Source: a bacterium
GTDB taxonomy: Bacteria > Planctomycetota > Planctomycetia > Pirellulales > Pirellulaceae
Length of the DNA: 64,000 nt
Direction of reading: 5' to 3'
NCBI GenBank assembly: GCA_030430075.1
Contig: JAUIGN010000013.1
Coordinates: 1-64,000 of the forward strand
The translations under genes and the position numbers were made by a program. The notes beneath the pieces were generated by a model. The model searched no databases and was not told the origin of the DNA. It was given only the letters and a program-made list of their open reading frames with translations. The first letter of the stretch is position 1; each line of letters starts with the position of its first letter. This document shows, piece by piece, positions 51,401 through 59,938 of this stretch.

Positions 51401-51652
51401 GACGGGCACCGCATGCGACATGCCTTCCGAGCTGCCACCGCCCGCCGTCCCCGGCCCGATGAACTCGCCGTTCTGTTGGGGTTGTTGCGCGAGCAACGGC
51501 GAGAGTTCCTCCGGTACCCCGAGCGGGCTCGCCAACTCCTCCAAGTCGGTTCCTCCGAATCGGGTAACGATCTCGACAAGGCGGAACTGGCGGCCTGGTC
51601 CACTGTAACGAGCGTCATCTTGAGCCTCGATGAAACGATTACGAAACCGTAG
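48434..51652 (+). CDS. Exported PSCyt1/DUF1549/LamG/DUF1553 protein (1,072 aa)
   Basis: From ATG 48434 the protein has a signal peptide (WTVVILLPGVVFASG) and a PSCyt1 haem-type segment, CFRCHG (45-50). DUF1549 follows with PIDRFVMAKLQ and LDLTGLPPS, and a second CxxCH in CARCHDHKYDP near 350. A LamG/concanavalin-like domain (about 443-640, with SVSAWVF, GRWHHLLVTYDG and GLIDDVRIYDR) sits between DUF1549 and DUF1553, followed by the DUF1553 signature NRLWQQLFGTGIV and ATYRQSSQ. LamG is a common insert in this family and may bind glycans. I rejected the longer upstream frame because it runs through the palindrome and lacks a signal. Its DUF1501 partner starts 182 bp on. Confidence 0.9.
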   Translation: MLNFAQTVFANGWTVVILLPGVVFASGEPPIEYNRDVRPLLAEKCFRCHGPDASARQAGLRLDEPGTMLREADRAPAIDPGNPANSEVIRRIVSLNPHERMPPPDSGSAKLTAGETQLLRQWIREGARYQAHWAFVPPRRPIPPVSADDRWSRSPIDRFVMAKLQRAGWTPSVEAEPATLIRRVTLDLTGLPPSVAEVERFEHACREHKDVAYRRLVDRLLSSPCYGEQMAVGWLDAARYADTNGYFTDNERTMWVWRDWVIAAFNASQPFDEFTVDQLAGDLLVEEQPMQPAADPAHGAAMARRIATGFNRNHMVNNETGIIEEEFRVEYVVDRIDTTATVWMGLTLGCARCHDHKYDPISQREFYQFYAFFNQLAERGLSGSGGNSVPLLRVPGDEQVREAESLDRAVAAAEARFAASEQARIKAQQAWEATALATTPPPDATGLAAHFGLDGPVTGAATCQLIPRGTISYADGMLDQAAQFTGDGWLEAAGQVDLARGQPFSVSAWVFPKGAGCVISKIDDANQMRGLDISLRKGKLLVSLVNQWNRNAIQVASRGSVASGRWHHLLVTYDGSHRASGVRIYLDGQSLPVAVHHDHLTGSIQNDQPLRIGRRQASASYTGLIDDVRIYDRQLEADEGWQLHARQLVRGLVARPPERRSAAQQQLLRTWFLRHHADARHATAARELDDLRARRQRLLKDIPTTMIMEDADESRSTFVLLRGQYDQPGEVVTAGVPAFLDTGAAAPASSAEMKTRLDLARWLVHPSHPLTARVTVNRLWQQLFGTGIVKTVDDFGTQGDWPSHPRLLDWLAVELIEGRWDLKRLLRSIVLSATYRQSSQGTRQQFQIDPENRLLARGPSYRLPAEALRDNALSISGLLVERLGGPSVKPYQPAGLWEAVTYDSDARYLPSSGANLYRRSLYTYWKRQAPPPNLLAFDATTRETCTVTRSRTNTPLQALVLMNDPTFIEAARHLAAGLLRQPVDDDDTQDGHRMRHAFRAATARRPRPDELAVLLGLLREQRREFLRYPERARQLLQVGSSESGNDLDKAELAAWSTVTSVILSLDETITKP

Positions 51653-51742
51653 AAACGAGCCAACAGTAACCTGCCAGAATTCAGCCGTTTGGACTTGCCG
51701 CGCGTTGCTGATAACACGTTCCCACGCGGTGCCAGACGAGAT

Positions 51743-51765
51743 CACGTCATGCATCGCATGACGTG
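51743..51765. promoter_or_regulatory. Palindrome family copy 3, extended to 23 bp
   Basis: Arms CACGTCATGC and GCATGACGTG flank ATC, giving a perfect 23-bp dyad. The inner 17 bp match the copies at 37935 and 48261. It lies about 70 bp upstream of the DUF1501 start. As RNA it would make a stable hairpin with no T-run, so an operator or mRNA hairpin is more likely than a terminator. Confidence 0.6.
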
Positions 51766-51833
51766 CAAGTTGGCGAATGAACGCCGGACGCCTGCTGGGA
51801 ACGCACGGCGAATTGAGCGTCACCTGAATTTCA

Positions 51834-53336
51834 ATGCAAAGGCATCTGATGCGAGTCAGCGCGTCTTCCGCGGAAATCCGATCCTTGGCGTACCTGAGCC
51901 GGGCGGCTCAGGCCGGCCAAAGTCTGCCAGCGACCACCGCGTCACGTCGCCAATTCCTGGCGGGCACAGCGACCGGTCTCGGTACGGCGGCGCTGGCCAC
52001 CCTGCTCAATCCGAGATTGCAGGCCGAGGTTTCGCCGCATTTTGCGCCGTCTGCCCGGCGAGTGGTCTATCTGTTCATGCACGGCGGCCCTTCTCAGATC
52101 GATCTGTTTGATCACAAGCCACAGCTCGAGCGGTTGCATGGGAGCGAACTACCGGACTCTGTGCGCGGCGATCAGCGGTTGACTGGAATGACAGCAAACC
52201 AGGCGTCGTTTCCCGTAACATCGTCGGCGTTCAAGTTCGCTCGTTGCGGTGCGTCCGGTGCAAGCGTTAGCGAGTTGATGCCAAAGCTGGCGACCGTGGC
52301 CGACGACATCTGCTTTATTCGCTCGATGCATACCGAAGCGATCAACCATGATCCGGCGGTGACGTTTCTGCAAACAGGCCACCAACAAGCGGGCAGGCCT
52401 AGCCTGGGAGCATGGCTCAGCTACGGTCTGGGGAGCATGAATGACAATTTGCCGACGTTCGTCGTGCTGCTGTCGCGCGGTAGTGCCGCTAGGCCGGACG
52501 ACCCGCTACACGCGCGTTTGTGGGGGCCCGGCTTTCTGCCCTCGAACCACCAGGGCGTCAATTTTCGCTCGGCTGACGACCCCGTGTTGTATCTGGCGAA
52601 TCCGCCGGGGATCGATCCGGCATCGCGGCGCCGAATGCTGGACGGTCTGCGGTCCCTGAATCGCATGCGGTTTCAGGCCAGCGGAGATCCCGAAGTTGAA
52701 ACCAGGATTGACCAGTTCGAATTAGCCTACCGAATGCAAACGGCCGTGCCTGAATTGACCGACTTCAGCAATGAGACGGCTGCCACCCTTGACCGCTACG
52801 GCCCGGACGTCCACACGGCCGGATCGTTCGCCGCGAACTGTCTGCTGGCACGCCGTATGCTGGAGCGGGATGTCCGGTTTGTCCAACTCTATCACCGCGG
52901 CTGGGACCAGCACTACAACCTGCCCACCGATTTGCGCTTGCAGTGCCGGGATGTCGACCGGCCGTGTGCTGCCCTGTTGATGGAACTTAAACAACGCGGG
53001 TTGTTGGAAGACACTTTGGTCGTGTGGGGAGGAGAGTTTGGGCGCACGGTTTACAGCCAAGGCAAGCTGGAAAGCAACAACTATGGTCGAGATCATCACG
53101 GCCGCTGTTTCACCCTCTGGCTGGCCGGTGGCGGCATCAAGGCCGGGATTTCCCATGGGGCCACGGATGACTTCTCTTACAACATCACGCACAACCCGGT
53201 CCATGTTCACGACCTCAACGCGACAATCCTGCACTGCCTTGGCTTAAATCACGAACGGCTTACGTTCAAGTCTCGGGGGCGGCAGTACCGGTTGACCGAT
53301 GTGCATGGCAACGTGGTTCGCGACATCCTCGCGTGA
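51834..53336 (+). CDS. DUF1501 protein with Tat signal (partner of the second DUF1553 gene)
   Basis: The 500-residue protein has a Tat motif, SRRQFLAGTATGLG (37-50), followed by VVYLFMHGGPSQIDLFDHKP, typical of DUF1501. Later stretches are VVWGGEFGRTVYSQG, YGRDHHGRCFTLWLAGGGI and a C-terminal RLTDVHGNVVRDIL. It resembles the third pair's DUF1501 more than the first pair's. A second start at ATG 51849, with AAAGG six bases before it, is nearly as likely. Role as for the other DUF1501 proteins. Confidence 0.9.
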   Translation: MQRHLMRVSASSAEIRSLAYLSRAAQAGQSLPATTASRRQFLAGTATGLGTAALATLLNPRLQAEVSPHFAPSARRVVYLFMHGGPSQIDLFDHKPQLERLHGSELPDSVRGDQRLTGMTANQASFPVTSSAFKFARCGASGASVSELMPKLATVADDICFIRSMHTEAINHDPAVTFLQTGHQQAGRPSLGAWLSYGLGSMNDNLPTFVVLLSRGSAARPDDPLHARLWGPGFLPSNHQGVNFRSADDPVLYLANPPGIDPASRRRMLDGLRSLNRMRFQASGDPEVETRIDQFELAYRMQTAVPELTDFSNETAATLDRYGPDVHTAGSFAANCLLARRMLERDVRFVQLYHRGWDQHYNLPTDLRLQCRDVDRPCAALLMELKQRGLLEDTLVVWGGEFGRTVYSQGKLESNNYGRDHHGRCFTLWLAGGGIKAGISHGATDDFSYNITHNPVHVHDLNATILHCLGLNHERLTFKSRGRQYRLTDVHGNVVRDILA

Positions 53337-53346
53337 TACGGTGCGT

Positions 53347-53380
53347 CCGCAACCGCAGCCGCAGCCGCAGCCGCAACCGC
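53347..53380 (+). repeat. CCGCAG hexanucleotide repeat
   Basis: About five near-perfect hexamers of CCGCAG/CCGCAA lie directly after the DUF1501 stop and immediately before family B locus 3. Such a tract is a candidate slippage site, but it is outside any gene. Confidence 0.85.
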
Positions 53381-53494
53381 CGACATCCGCTCGGCGCGGG
53401 TCTCCCTCCCCCAGCAACGTCCGACATCCGCTCTCCGCTCGGCGCGGGTCTCCGACCCCGCCGAAACCGACGACCGAAGGTCTCCAATTCCTCT
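53381..53494. repeat. Dispersed repeat family B, locus 3, within a 419-bp gene-free gap
   Basis: Two spaced GCTCGGCGCGGGTCTCC units (near 53389 and 53437) are followed by the terminal unit of the form CCGAAACCGACGACCGAAGG plus TCTCCAATTCC (53461-53490). This matches locus 2 closely over about 30 bp. The rest of 53337-53755 shows no gene. Confidence 0.8.
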
Positions 53495-53755
53495 CCCACC
53501 AGCCGATCTTCGCACCAACCGCAGCGGGCACCTGACCACCCTGACCATCGACCGCCAACTGGGGACGGATGACACGAGCCACGGGAACGGCGCAACGATC
53601 GCGAACCGTCGTCGGATGTTGGCGGGCGAGTCCTGGCTGAACGAAGTTGGCAGTTCGCGGCAAAACAGGTTACAACGAAGACTGTCGGCGATTGCCGACA
53701 CCCACCCGCTACCGATTTGCATCGCAGCCTGCTCCCTCCCCCTCCGATCGCCTCC

Positions 53756-56700
53756 ATGGGACGACATTCGGTGACTCGTACACTGCAACATTCGCCACGG
53801 TACCTTCTCCCGCAACCATGTCGACGACGGGCATCGGCCACGACTTCGCTCGTCATGGCCTTGCTCAGCCTGTGCAGCATGCAAGCCGGCGCGGCCGATG
53901 ACGGCAATCGCTTTTTCGAGTCAGAGATTCGGCCGATCCTGGCCGAGCACTGCATTTCCTGCCACGGCCGCAGCGAACAAAGTGGCGGGTTGCGACTGGA
54001 TTCTCAGCAGGCGCTGCTGGCGGGGGGCACATCAGGTCCGGCCGTGGCTGCCAATCCCGCTGACAGCCTGATCCTGAAAGCCATTGGTCGGCAGGGCGAC
54101 CTGGCAATGCCACCAGACGAGCCGCTAACCAAGCAGCAGGCTGCCGCGATGAAGAAGTGGGGCGCGATGGGCTTTCCCTGGCCAAAGCGAATCGTCCGCT
54201 TGGATACCACGGCTGCGGAGAATGCCAGGCACCACTGGGCCTTCCAGCCGGTCGGTGACCCGGCGATTCCCGCTGCCACACCGAATGCCCTGGTGAGAAA
54301 TCCAATCGACGCGTTCATCCACAGCCGCCTCGCAACGGCGGGCCTGGTGGCGTCGCCGGAAGCCGATCGACGGACACTCATCCGACGCCTGTCTTACACG
54401 CTTCGAGGACTTCCGCCCACCATGGCCGAGGTCAATCGGTTCGCCGCCGATGCATCTCAAGATGCGTATTCTGCTCTTGTCGAGAAGTATCTTGCCTCGC
54501 GGCAGTACGGCGAACATTGGGCCCGGCACTGGCTGGACGTGGCCCGGTATTCCGATACCAAGGGATATGTGTACGCGCGTGAAGAACGCTTCTGGGTACA
54601 CGCCTGGCGCTACCGGGATTGGGTCATCGAGGCGCTCAACGCAGACATGCCCTACAACCGGTTTCTCCTGCTTCAACTGGCGGCCGACCAGGTTGCGGAC
54701 AAGCGACATGAAGATTTGGCAGCAATGGGGTTTCTCACGATCGGCCGCCGGTTCCTGGGGGTCAACCGCGATATTATGGACGACCGCATCGACGTCGTCA
54801 CACGCGGCATGCTGGGCCTCACCGTAAGCTGTGCACGCTGCCATGACCATAAGTACGACCCAATCCCGGCAGCCGACTACTACTCGCTGTACGGAGTCTT
54901 CAACAGTTGCGCAGAAGAGATGGTCCGGCTCGACCAGGCGACTCGCGACGAAGCATTCGAACAGGAGTTGGAGAAACGCACCGCGGCGCTCGAGGAAAAA
55001 CTGGCGGCCAGTCGTGAGGAATCATCGGCACGCGCACGCAGCCGAGTTCGAGATTATCTGCATGCGCAAACAGAATTGCACAAGTACCCACCCAACGGCT
55101 TTGACCAGGTGTTTCAGAAGTCGGATTTACTGCCCGCCTTCGTGCGGCGCTGGGAATCGTATCTGAGGAATGCCGCCCGGCTTGACGACCCGGTGTTTGT
55201 GCCCTGGCATCGATTTGCCGAACTGCCGACGGACGAATTTGCCACCCAGGCCGCGACGGTGTGTGCCGAAATTCAACAGGCGTCCCCCGCCGAGATTAAC
55301 CCGCGCGTCGCCGCCGTCTTCCAGCAGCCACCGCAGACCTTCATCGAGGTGATCGATCGCTATGGCGAATTGCTCACGCAGATCACTGCGGAATGGACGA
55401 AGCAACAGGCAGAGTCCGGTTCCGGGCAGTTTTCTGAGCCGGCGGCAGAGCAGCTTCGTCAGGTCATGTTCGGTCCTACGTCGCCCTGCCAGGTCCCCGC
55501 GGAGGGTATCGTCCACACCGAGACATTTTTCGACAGTGGGACGTGCACCGCGTTGTGGAAGCTACAGGGTGAGGTGGATCGTTGGTTGATTCGCCAGGAG
55601 CAGCCGCCCGGCCACGCCCTCATACTCAAAGACCGCCCGCTTCCTGCCGAACCTCGCATCTTTCGCCGCGGCAACATTCTTGACCAGGGGAAGGACGTGC
55701 CGCGTCAATTCCTGGAGGTCTTATCGCCTTCGGAACGGCAACCGTTCCAGCACGGCAGCGGCCGGCTGGAACTGGCGCAGCACATCATCGATCCGGCAAA
55801 TCCGTTGACGGCCCGAGTGCTCGTGAACCGGGTCTGGGCGCACCATTTCGGCACCGGCCTGGTGACGACACCCAGCGATTTTGGGTTGCGGGCGGAACGT
55901 CCTTCGCATCCCGAGTTGCTGGACTGGCTGACGAGCCGCTTTCTCGCCGAAGGTTGGAGCCTGAAGCATTTACACCGGCTGATCGTCCAGTCGGCAACGT
56001 ATCGGCAGTCCACGCTGGGACCAACGAACGTCGAAGATTTGAGACGAGCGTTGCAGGTGGACGAGGACAATCGGCTGCTGTGGCGGATGAATTCCCGGCG
56101 TCTGAACTTCGAGCAGTTTCGGGATTCGATGCTGGCGGCAACCGGCGAACTTGACCTTCAGACCGGCGGCAAACCCAAAGACCTGTTTCAGGACGCAACG
56201 AACCTGAGACGCACGATCTACGGCCTGGTTGACCGCCAGTTCCTGCCGGCCATCCTGCGGATGTTCGACTTCGCGAATCCCGACCTGCACGTCGCAGAAC
56301 GGAGCCAAACTACCGTCCCGCAACAGGCACTGTTCTTCATGAATCATCCGTTGGTGTTGGCACGCGCCAAACAGTTGGCAGCCGTTTCCAGTCAAGACGT
56401 CTCGCCTCGCGAAGCGATCGAACAAATGTTCGCTCGGGTCCTCCAGCGTCCACCCAGGAAAGATGAACTGGCAGACGCTTTGCAGGTGATTTCCCGCGCC
56501 TCCACCGATCGCCCGGCGGTCCGGCTCACGGCGAAAGATTGGTCGTACGGTTATGGCAGCTACAATGAAGAGGCCGAACGGGTCGAGTCATTCGATGCGT
56601 TGCCTCACTTTACCGGGCAGTCATGGCAGGGTGGCCCCGCCTGGCCGGATCCCAAGCTGGGCTGGGTGCAGTTGTCTGCCCAGGGCGGTCATCCAGGAAA

Positions 56701-57118
56701 CACCCGTGCGACCGCCTGCGTCCGACGCTGGACGGCGCCGCGGAACATGGTGGTCGCGATCGAGTCCGAGTTGCGTCACGAGGTCGCGGCCGGCGACGGC
56801 GTGCGTGCATTTCTCGTTCGTTCCAGCGGTGGTCAACTGGGAGCGGAAAAAGTCCATCAGTCGACCGCGAAACTCAACGTCGATTCGATCCAAGTCGACC
56901 AGGGAGAGACGATTGATTTTGTCGTCGATATCGACAATGTCCTGAATAGTGACCAGTTCCTCTGGCAAGCGACGATTGCGGAGAAGAGTGAGGGAGCATC
57001 CGCCGTGGTCTGGGATTCCGCCGCCGACTTTCCGACCAATGCAGCGAGCCGCCTGGGCCCCATGGAGCAAATCGCTCAGATTCTACTCTGCTCAAATGAG
57101 TTTCTGTTTGTGGACTGA
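53756..57118 (+). CDS. Exported PSCyt1/DUF1549/DUF1553 protein (1,120 aa)
   Basis: The first ATG is at 53756; a TTG 39 bases earlier is also in frame. A long, Arg-rich lead precedes the hydrophobic stretch SLVMALLSLCSMQAGA, so translation may really begin at one of the internal Met codons. CISCHGR (66-72) is the PSCyt1 motif. DUF1549 follows with PIDAFIHSRL, LRGLPPT and CARCHDHKYDPI near 359. DUF1553 has NRVWAHHFGTGLV, ATYRQS and DRQFLPAILRMFDFANPD. The middle has a Glu/Arg-rich helical stretch near 420-450. The DUF1501 partner starts only 15 bases after the stop, so this pair is clearly an operon. Confidence 0.9.
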   Translation: MGRHSVTRTLQHSPRYLLPQPCRRRASATTSLVMALLSLCSMQAGAADDGNRFFESEIRPILAEHCISCHGRSEQSGGLRLDSQQALLAGGTSGPAVAANPADSLILKAIGRQGDLAMPPDEPLTKQQAAAMKKWGAMGFPWPKRIVRLDTTAAENARHHWAFQPVGDPAIPAATPNALVRNPIDAFIHSRLATAGLVASPEADRRTLIRRLSYTLRGLPPTMAEVNRFAADASQDAYSALVEKYLASRQYGEHWARHWLDVARYSDTKGYVYAREERFWVHAWRYRDWVIEALNADMPYNRFLLLQLAADQVADKRHEDLAAMGFLTIGRRFLGVNRDIMDDRIDVVTRGMLGLTVSCARCHDHKYDPIPAADYYSLYGVFNSCAEEMVRLDQATRDEAFEQELEKRTAALEEKLAASREESSARARSRVRDYLHAQTELHKYPPNGFDQVFQKSDLLPAFVRRWESYLRNAARLDDPVFVPWHRFAELPTDEFATQAATVCAEIQQASPAEINPRVAAVFQQPPQTFIEVIDRYGELLTQITAEWTKQQAESGSGQFSEPAAEQLRQVMFGPTSPCQVPAEGIVHTETFFDSGTCTALWKLQGEVDRWLIRQEQPPGHALILKDRPLPAEPRIFRRGNILDQGKDVPRQFLEVLSPSERQPFQHGSGRLELAQHIIDPANPLTARVLVNRVWAHHFGTGLVTTPSDFGLRAERPSHPELLDWLTSRFLAEGWSLKHLHRLIVQSATYRQSTLGPTNVEDLRRALQVDEDNRLLWRMNSRRLNFEQFRDSMLAATGELDLQTGGKPKDLFQDATNLRRTIYGLVDRQFLPAILRMFDFANPDLHVAERSQTTVPQQALFFMNHPLVLARAKQLAAVSSQDVSPREAIEQMFARVLQRPPRKDELADALQVISRASTDRPAVRLTAKDWSYGYGSYNEEAERVESFDALPHFTGQSWQGGPAWPDPKLGWVQLSAQGGHPGNTRATACVRRWTAPRNMVVAIESELRHEVAAGDGVRAFLVRSSGGQLGAEKVHQSTAKLNVDSIQVDQGETIDFVVDIDNVLNSDQFLWQATIAEKSEGASAVVWDSAADFPTNAASRLGPMEQIAQILLCSNEFLFVD

Positions 57119-57133
57119 GCGCGAAGGTAGATT

Positions 57134-58540
57134 ATGAATTTAGGAACATCAGACATGTTTGGTTCCCCTCTCAGCCGCCGCGAGATGCTGCGGCGTTCTG
57201 GCATGGGCTTGGGAGCGTTGGGATTGGGGGGCGTCCTGGCTGACGATGGCCGGTTGGCCCAGGCCGCTCCCGGCCCTCATTTCGGCGGGACGGCGCGCCG
57301 CGTGATTCAATTCTTCTTGAATGGTGGTCCGTCCCATGTCGATACGTTCGATCACAAGCCGGCGTTGGAGAAGTATGCAGGCAAGCGGCTCAGCGAAACC
57401 TTGACGACCGAGCGCAAGACGGGAGCCGCGTTTCCTTCGCCCTTCAAATTTCAGCCCTACGGTGAATCGGGGATCGAAGTCAGTGAGGTGTTCTCTCGGA
57501 CCGCTCAGCACATTGACGAGATTGCCGTCATTCGTTCGATGTACGCCCAGGTACCCAACCATGAGCCCTCATTGATGCTCATGAACTGCGGCGATTCCGT
57601 GCAGGCCCGCCCCAGTGCCGGCGCCTGGGTGCTGTACGGGCTGGGCGTGGAGAATGAGAATCTGCCCGGTTTCATCGCCATGTGTCCGGGCGGGCTGCCG
57701 ATTAAGGATGCTGAGAACTGGCAGTCGGCCTTCCTGCCCGGCGCCTACCAGGGGACGCACATCGACACGCGGCACACGGAGCTGAGCCGGCTGATTGAGA
57801 ACATCGAACATCCCCATATCAGTACGCCCGATCAAACCAGGCAGCTTGAGTTGCTCGCGAAATGGAACCGGCAACATCAGGTGGAACGCCTCGATCGGCG
57901 CCTCGAAGCACGCATTCAGTCATACGAACTGGCGTTTCGAATGCAGACCGAAGCGAGCGAAGCGTTCGACATTGCAGGCGAACCCGCACATGTGCGGGAC
58001 CTTTACGGCGACACGGTCCACGGGCGGCAAACCCTGATCGCCCGCCGCCTGGCCGAGCGAGGCGTTCGCTACATACAGCTCTGGCACGGGGCAGGTCAAC
58101 CGTGGGACAACCATGACAAGATTGCCGACAATCACCGCAGGTTGGCAAACGAGATCGACCAACCGATCGCGGCCCTGTTAAGCGACCTCAAGGCCCGCGG
58201 CATGTTGGACGAGACCCTGGTGATGTGGGGCGGTGAATTTGGCCGCACGCCGACCGTGGAACTGACGGGCGCCGGCGCATCCAAGCTGGGACGCGACCAC
58301 AATCACTACGGCTTTTCTGTCTGGTTGGCCGGCGGCGGCATCAAGGGCGGAACCGTCTACGGTGCCACCGACGAATTCGGTTTCAAGGCCGCCGAGAATC
58401 GAACCAGCGTGCATGATCTGCACGCGACGATCCTGCACGCACTGGGGTTGGACCACAAACAGTTGACCTATCGCTACTCCGGACGCGACTTTCGGCTGAC
58501 GGACGTGCACGGAACGGTCATCCACGAGATCCTCGGCTGA
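57134..58540 (+). CDS. DUF1501 protein with Tat signal (partner of the third DUF1553 gene)
   Basis: 468 residues. A Tat motif, LSRREMLRRSGMGLGALGLG, opens the protein, and the family blocks IQFFLNGGPSHVDTFDHKP, WGGEFGRTP, GRDHNHYGFSVWLAGGGI and RLTDVHGTVIHEIL follow. The 15-bp gap to the DUF1553 gene implies cotranscription and probably translational coupling, with AAGG before ATG 57134. Export is by the folded-protein Tat route, which suggests cofactor or metal loading in the cytosol. Confidence 0.93.
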   Translation: MNLGTSDMFGSPLSRREMLRRSGMGLGALGLGGVLADDGRLAQAAPGPHFGGTARRVIQFFLNGGPSHVDTFDHKPALEKYAGKRLSETLTTERKTGAAFPSPFKFQPYGESGIEVSEVFSRTAQHIDEIAVIRSMYAQVPNHEPSLMLMNCGDSVQARPSAGAWVLYGLGVENENLPGFIAMCPGGLPIKDAENWQSAFLPGAYQGTHIDTRHTELSRLIENIEHPHISTPDQTRQLELLAKWNRQHQVERLDRRLEARIQSYELAFRMQTEASEAFDIAGEPAHVRDLYGDTVHGRQTLIARRLAERGVRYIQLWHGAGQPWDNHDKIADNHRRLANEIDQPIAALLSDLKARGMLDETLVMWGGEFGRTPTVELTGAGASKLGRDHNHYGFSVWLAGGGIKGGTVYGATDEFGFKAAENRTSVHDLHATILHALGLDHKQLTYRYSGRDFRLTDVHGTVIHEILG

Positions 58541-58685
58541 TTTGTCAGCTGATCGGACCCCGGCTGCGTCAAGATCGCCTGCGGGGCGCCAATGTCGTGC
58601 GAAGCGAGCGGGGGCCTTGCCTTCGGCAACACGGGCGGTCACGCTGGTTGCCTTCGGAATTCATGGATACTAACGGCGAGTCACC

Positions 58686-59861
58686 GTGCGAGAACGATGT
58701 TACCGCTGCTACCGCCCGCAATCGCTCTGCTTTTGCGAGGCGATACCGCAGGTCGACAACCGGACCCATGTGTTGATGTTGCAGCATGTGGGCGAACGGT
58801 CGCACGCCTTCAACACGGCCCGCATCGTGTGTCAAGCGCTGTGCCGCTGCGATCTGATTGCGGGCCACAATCGGCAAATCGGCGAACAACTGCTGCCGAT
58901 CAAGGAGCGAGCCGGCTTGCTCTATCCCTCGGCCCATGCGCCTGTTTTGGCAGAGTTGTCGGCCGAGCAAAGGCCGCAACAGCTTGTCGTGATCGACGGC
59001 ACCTGGCATCAAGCTAAGACCATCGTCCGCGATGTACCACAACTGCAAACGCTGCCCTGTTATCGCCTATCGCCTTCGTCGCCGGGCCAGTATCGCATTC
59101 GCCGAGAACCGAATGCTCAAAGTCTGTCGACACTGGAGGCGACCGTGGCGGCTTTGCGCGAGCTGGAGCCGGAAACGGAGGGCTTGGATCAGTTGCTGGC
59201 CGCGTTTGCTTCGATGGTCGAAACCCAACTGGGGCAACTTGCCGAGCACTCGGTCGTGCGGCGCCGCAGACCTCGTCAAACGGGCCCGAAGTACCTGCCC
59301 TTTTCACTCCTGCAGGAGGCCGAGCGGCTGGTGGTTGCTTACGGCGAAGCGACGCCTCCCGTAGCACGCTCCACCGGCACACCGCCGCGACCGGTGAATT
59401 GGGTGGCCCAACGGCTTGGCACAGAGGAACGGTTCGAGTGCACCTTGCGCCCGGAGAGCCCGTTGTCGGCCAAGGCGCTCGAACACATGCGGCTGACGGC
59501 GGATGATTTCGAGATGTCGGTCAGCGAGGAGCAGTTTCGACAGGACTGGCAGCAGTTTCTACGCCGCAGCGACGTCCTGGTCGTCTACCATCAGCGCACC
59601 ACCCAACTGTTGCAGCAGATCGGAGCAGGCCTGTCGAAATACCTGGTGCTGAAGTCCATATTCGGCAACTGGCGGTCGGGCGTTCGTTCCATGGAGCAGT
59701 TGTTGGCAATGGAAGGCCTGGCGATCCCCGACACGCGAGGCAAGTCTCGGGCTGTCGAACGAGTGGCGATGGCGGTGAAGCTGGTCGAGCATCTGCGAGA
59801 AAGCAATCCGATGGGGGACTCGAATGGCGCGGTTGCTAACGGCAAGTTTGCTGAGGTTTAG
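58686..59861 (+). CDS. DTW-domain tRNA-uridine aminocarboxypropyltransferase with C-terminal extension
   Basis: DTW-domain enzymes add an aminocarboxypropyl group from S-adenosylmethionine to a tRNA uridine (acp3U). The start is GTG 58686, because the next residues, CYRCYRPQSLCFC, form the family's Cys-rich zinc-like start. VVIDGTWHQAKTI near 99-112 holds the namesake DTW-type motif, and YRIRREPNAQSLSTLEA the conserved C-terminal block of the domain. The domain ends near residue 215, yet the protein is 391 long. The last ~165 residues (PVNWVAQRLGTEERFECTL onward) are not a domain I recognise and may be a lineage-specific addition. No tRNA gene is nearby. Confidence 0.88.
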   Translation: MRERCYRCYRPQSLCFCEAIPQVDNRTHVLMLQHVGERSHAFNTARIVCQALCRCDLIAGHNRQIGEQLLPIKERAGLLYPSAHAPVLAELSAEQRPQQLVVIDGTWHQAKTIVRDVPQLQTLPCYRLSPSSPGQYRIRREPNAQSLSTLEATVAALRELEPETEGLDQLLAAFASMVETQLGQLAEHSVVRRRRPRQTGPKYLPFSLLQEAERLVVAYGEATPPVARSTGTPPRPVNWVAQRLGTEERFECTLRPESPLSAKALEHMRLTADDFEMSVSEEQFRQDWQQFLRRSDVLVVYHQRTTQLLQQIGAGLSKYLVLKSIFGNWRSGVRSMEQLLAMEGLAIPDTRGKSRAVERVAMAVKLVEHLRESNPMGDSNGAVANGKFAEV

Positions 59862-59938
59862 CCGAGTGCCGCACGATGAAGTGGATCGCAGGGTGCCGGC
59901 GCCACCATGAACCGCGACGCCCAGACAGATCGTCATTA

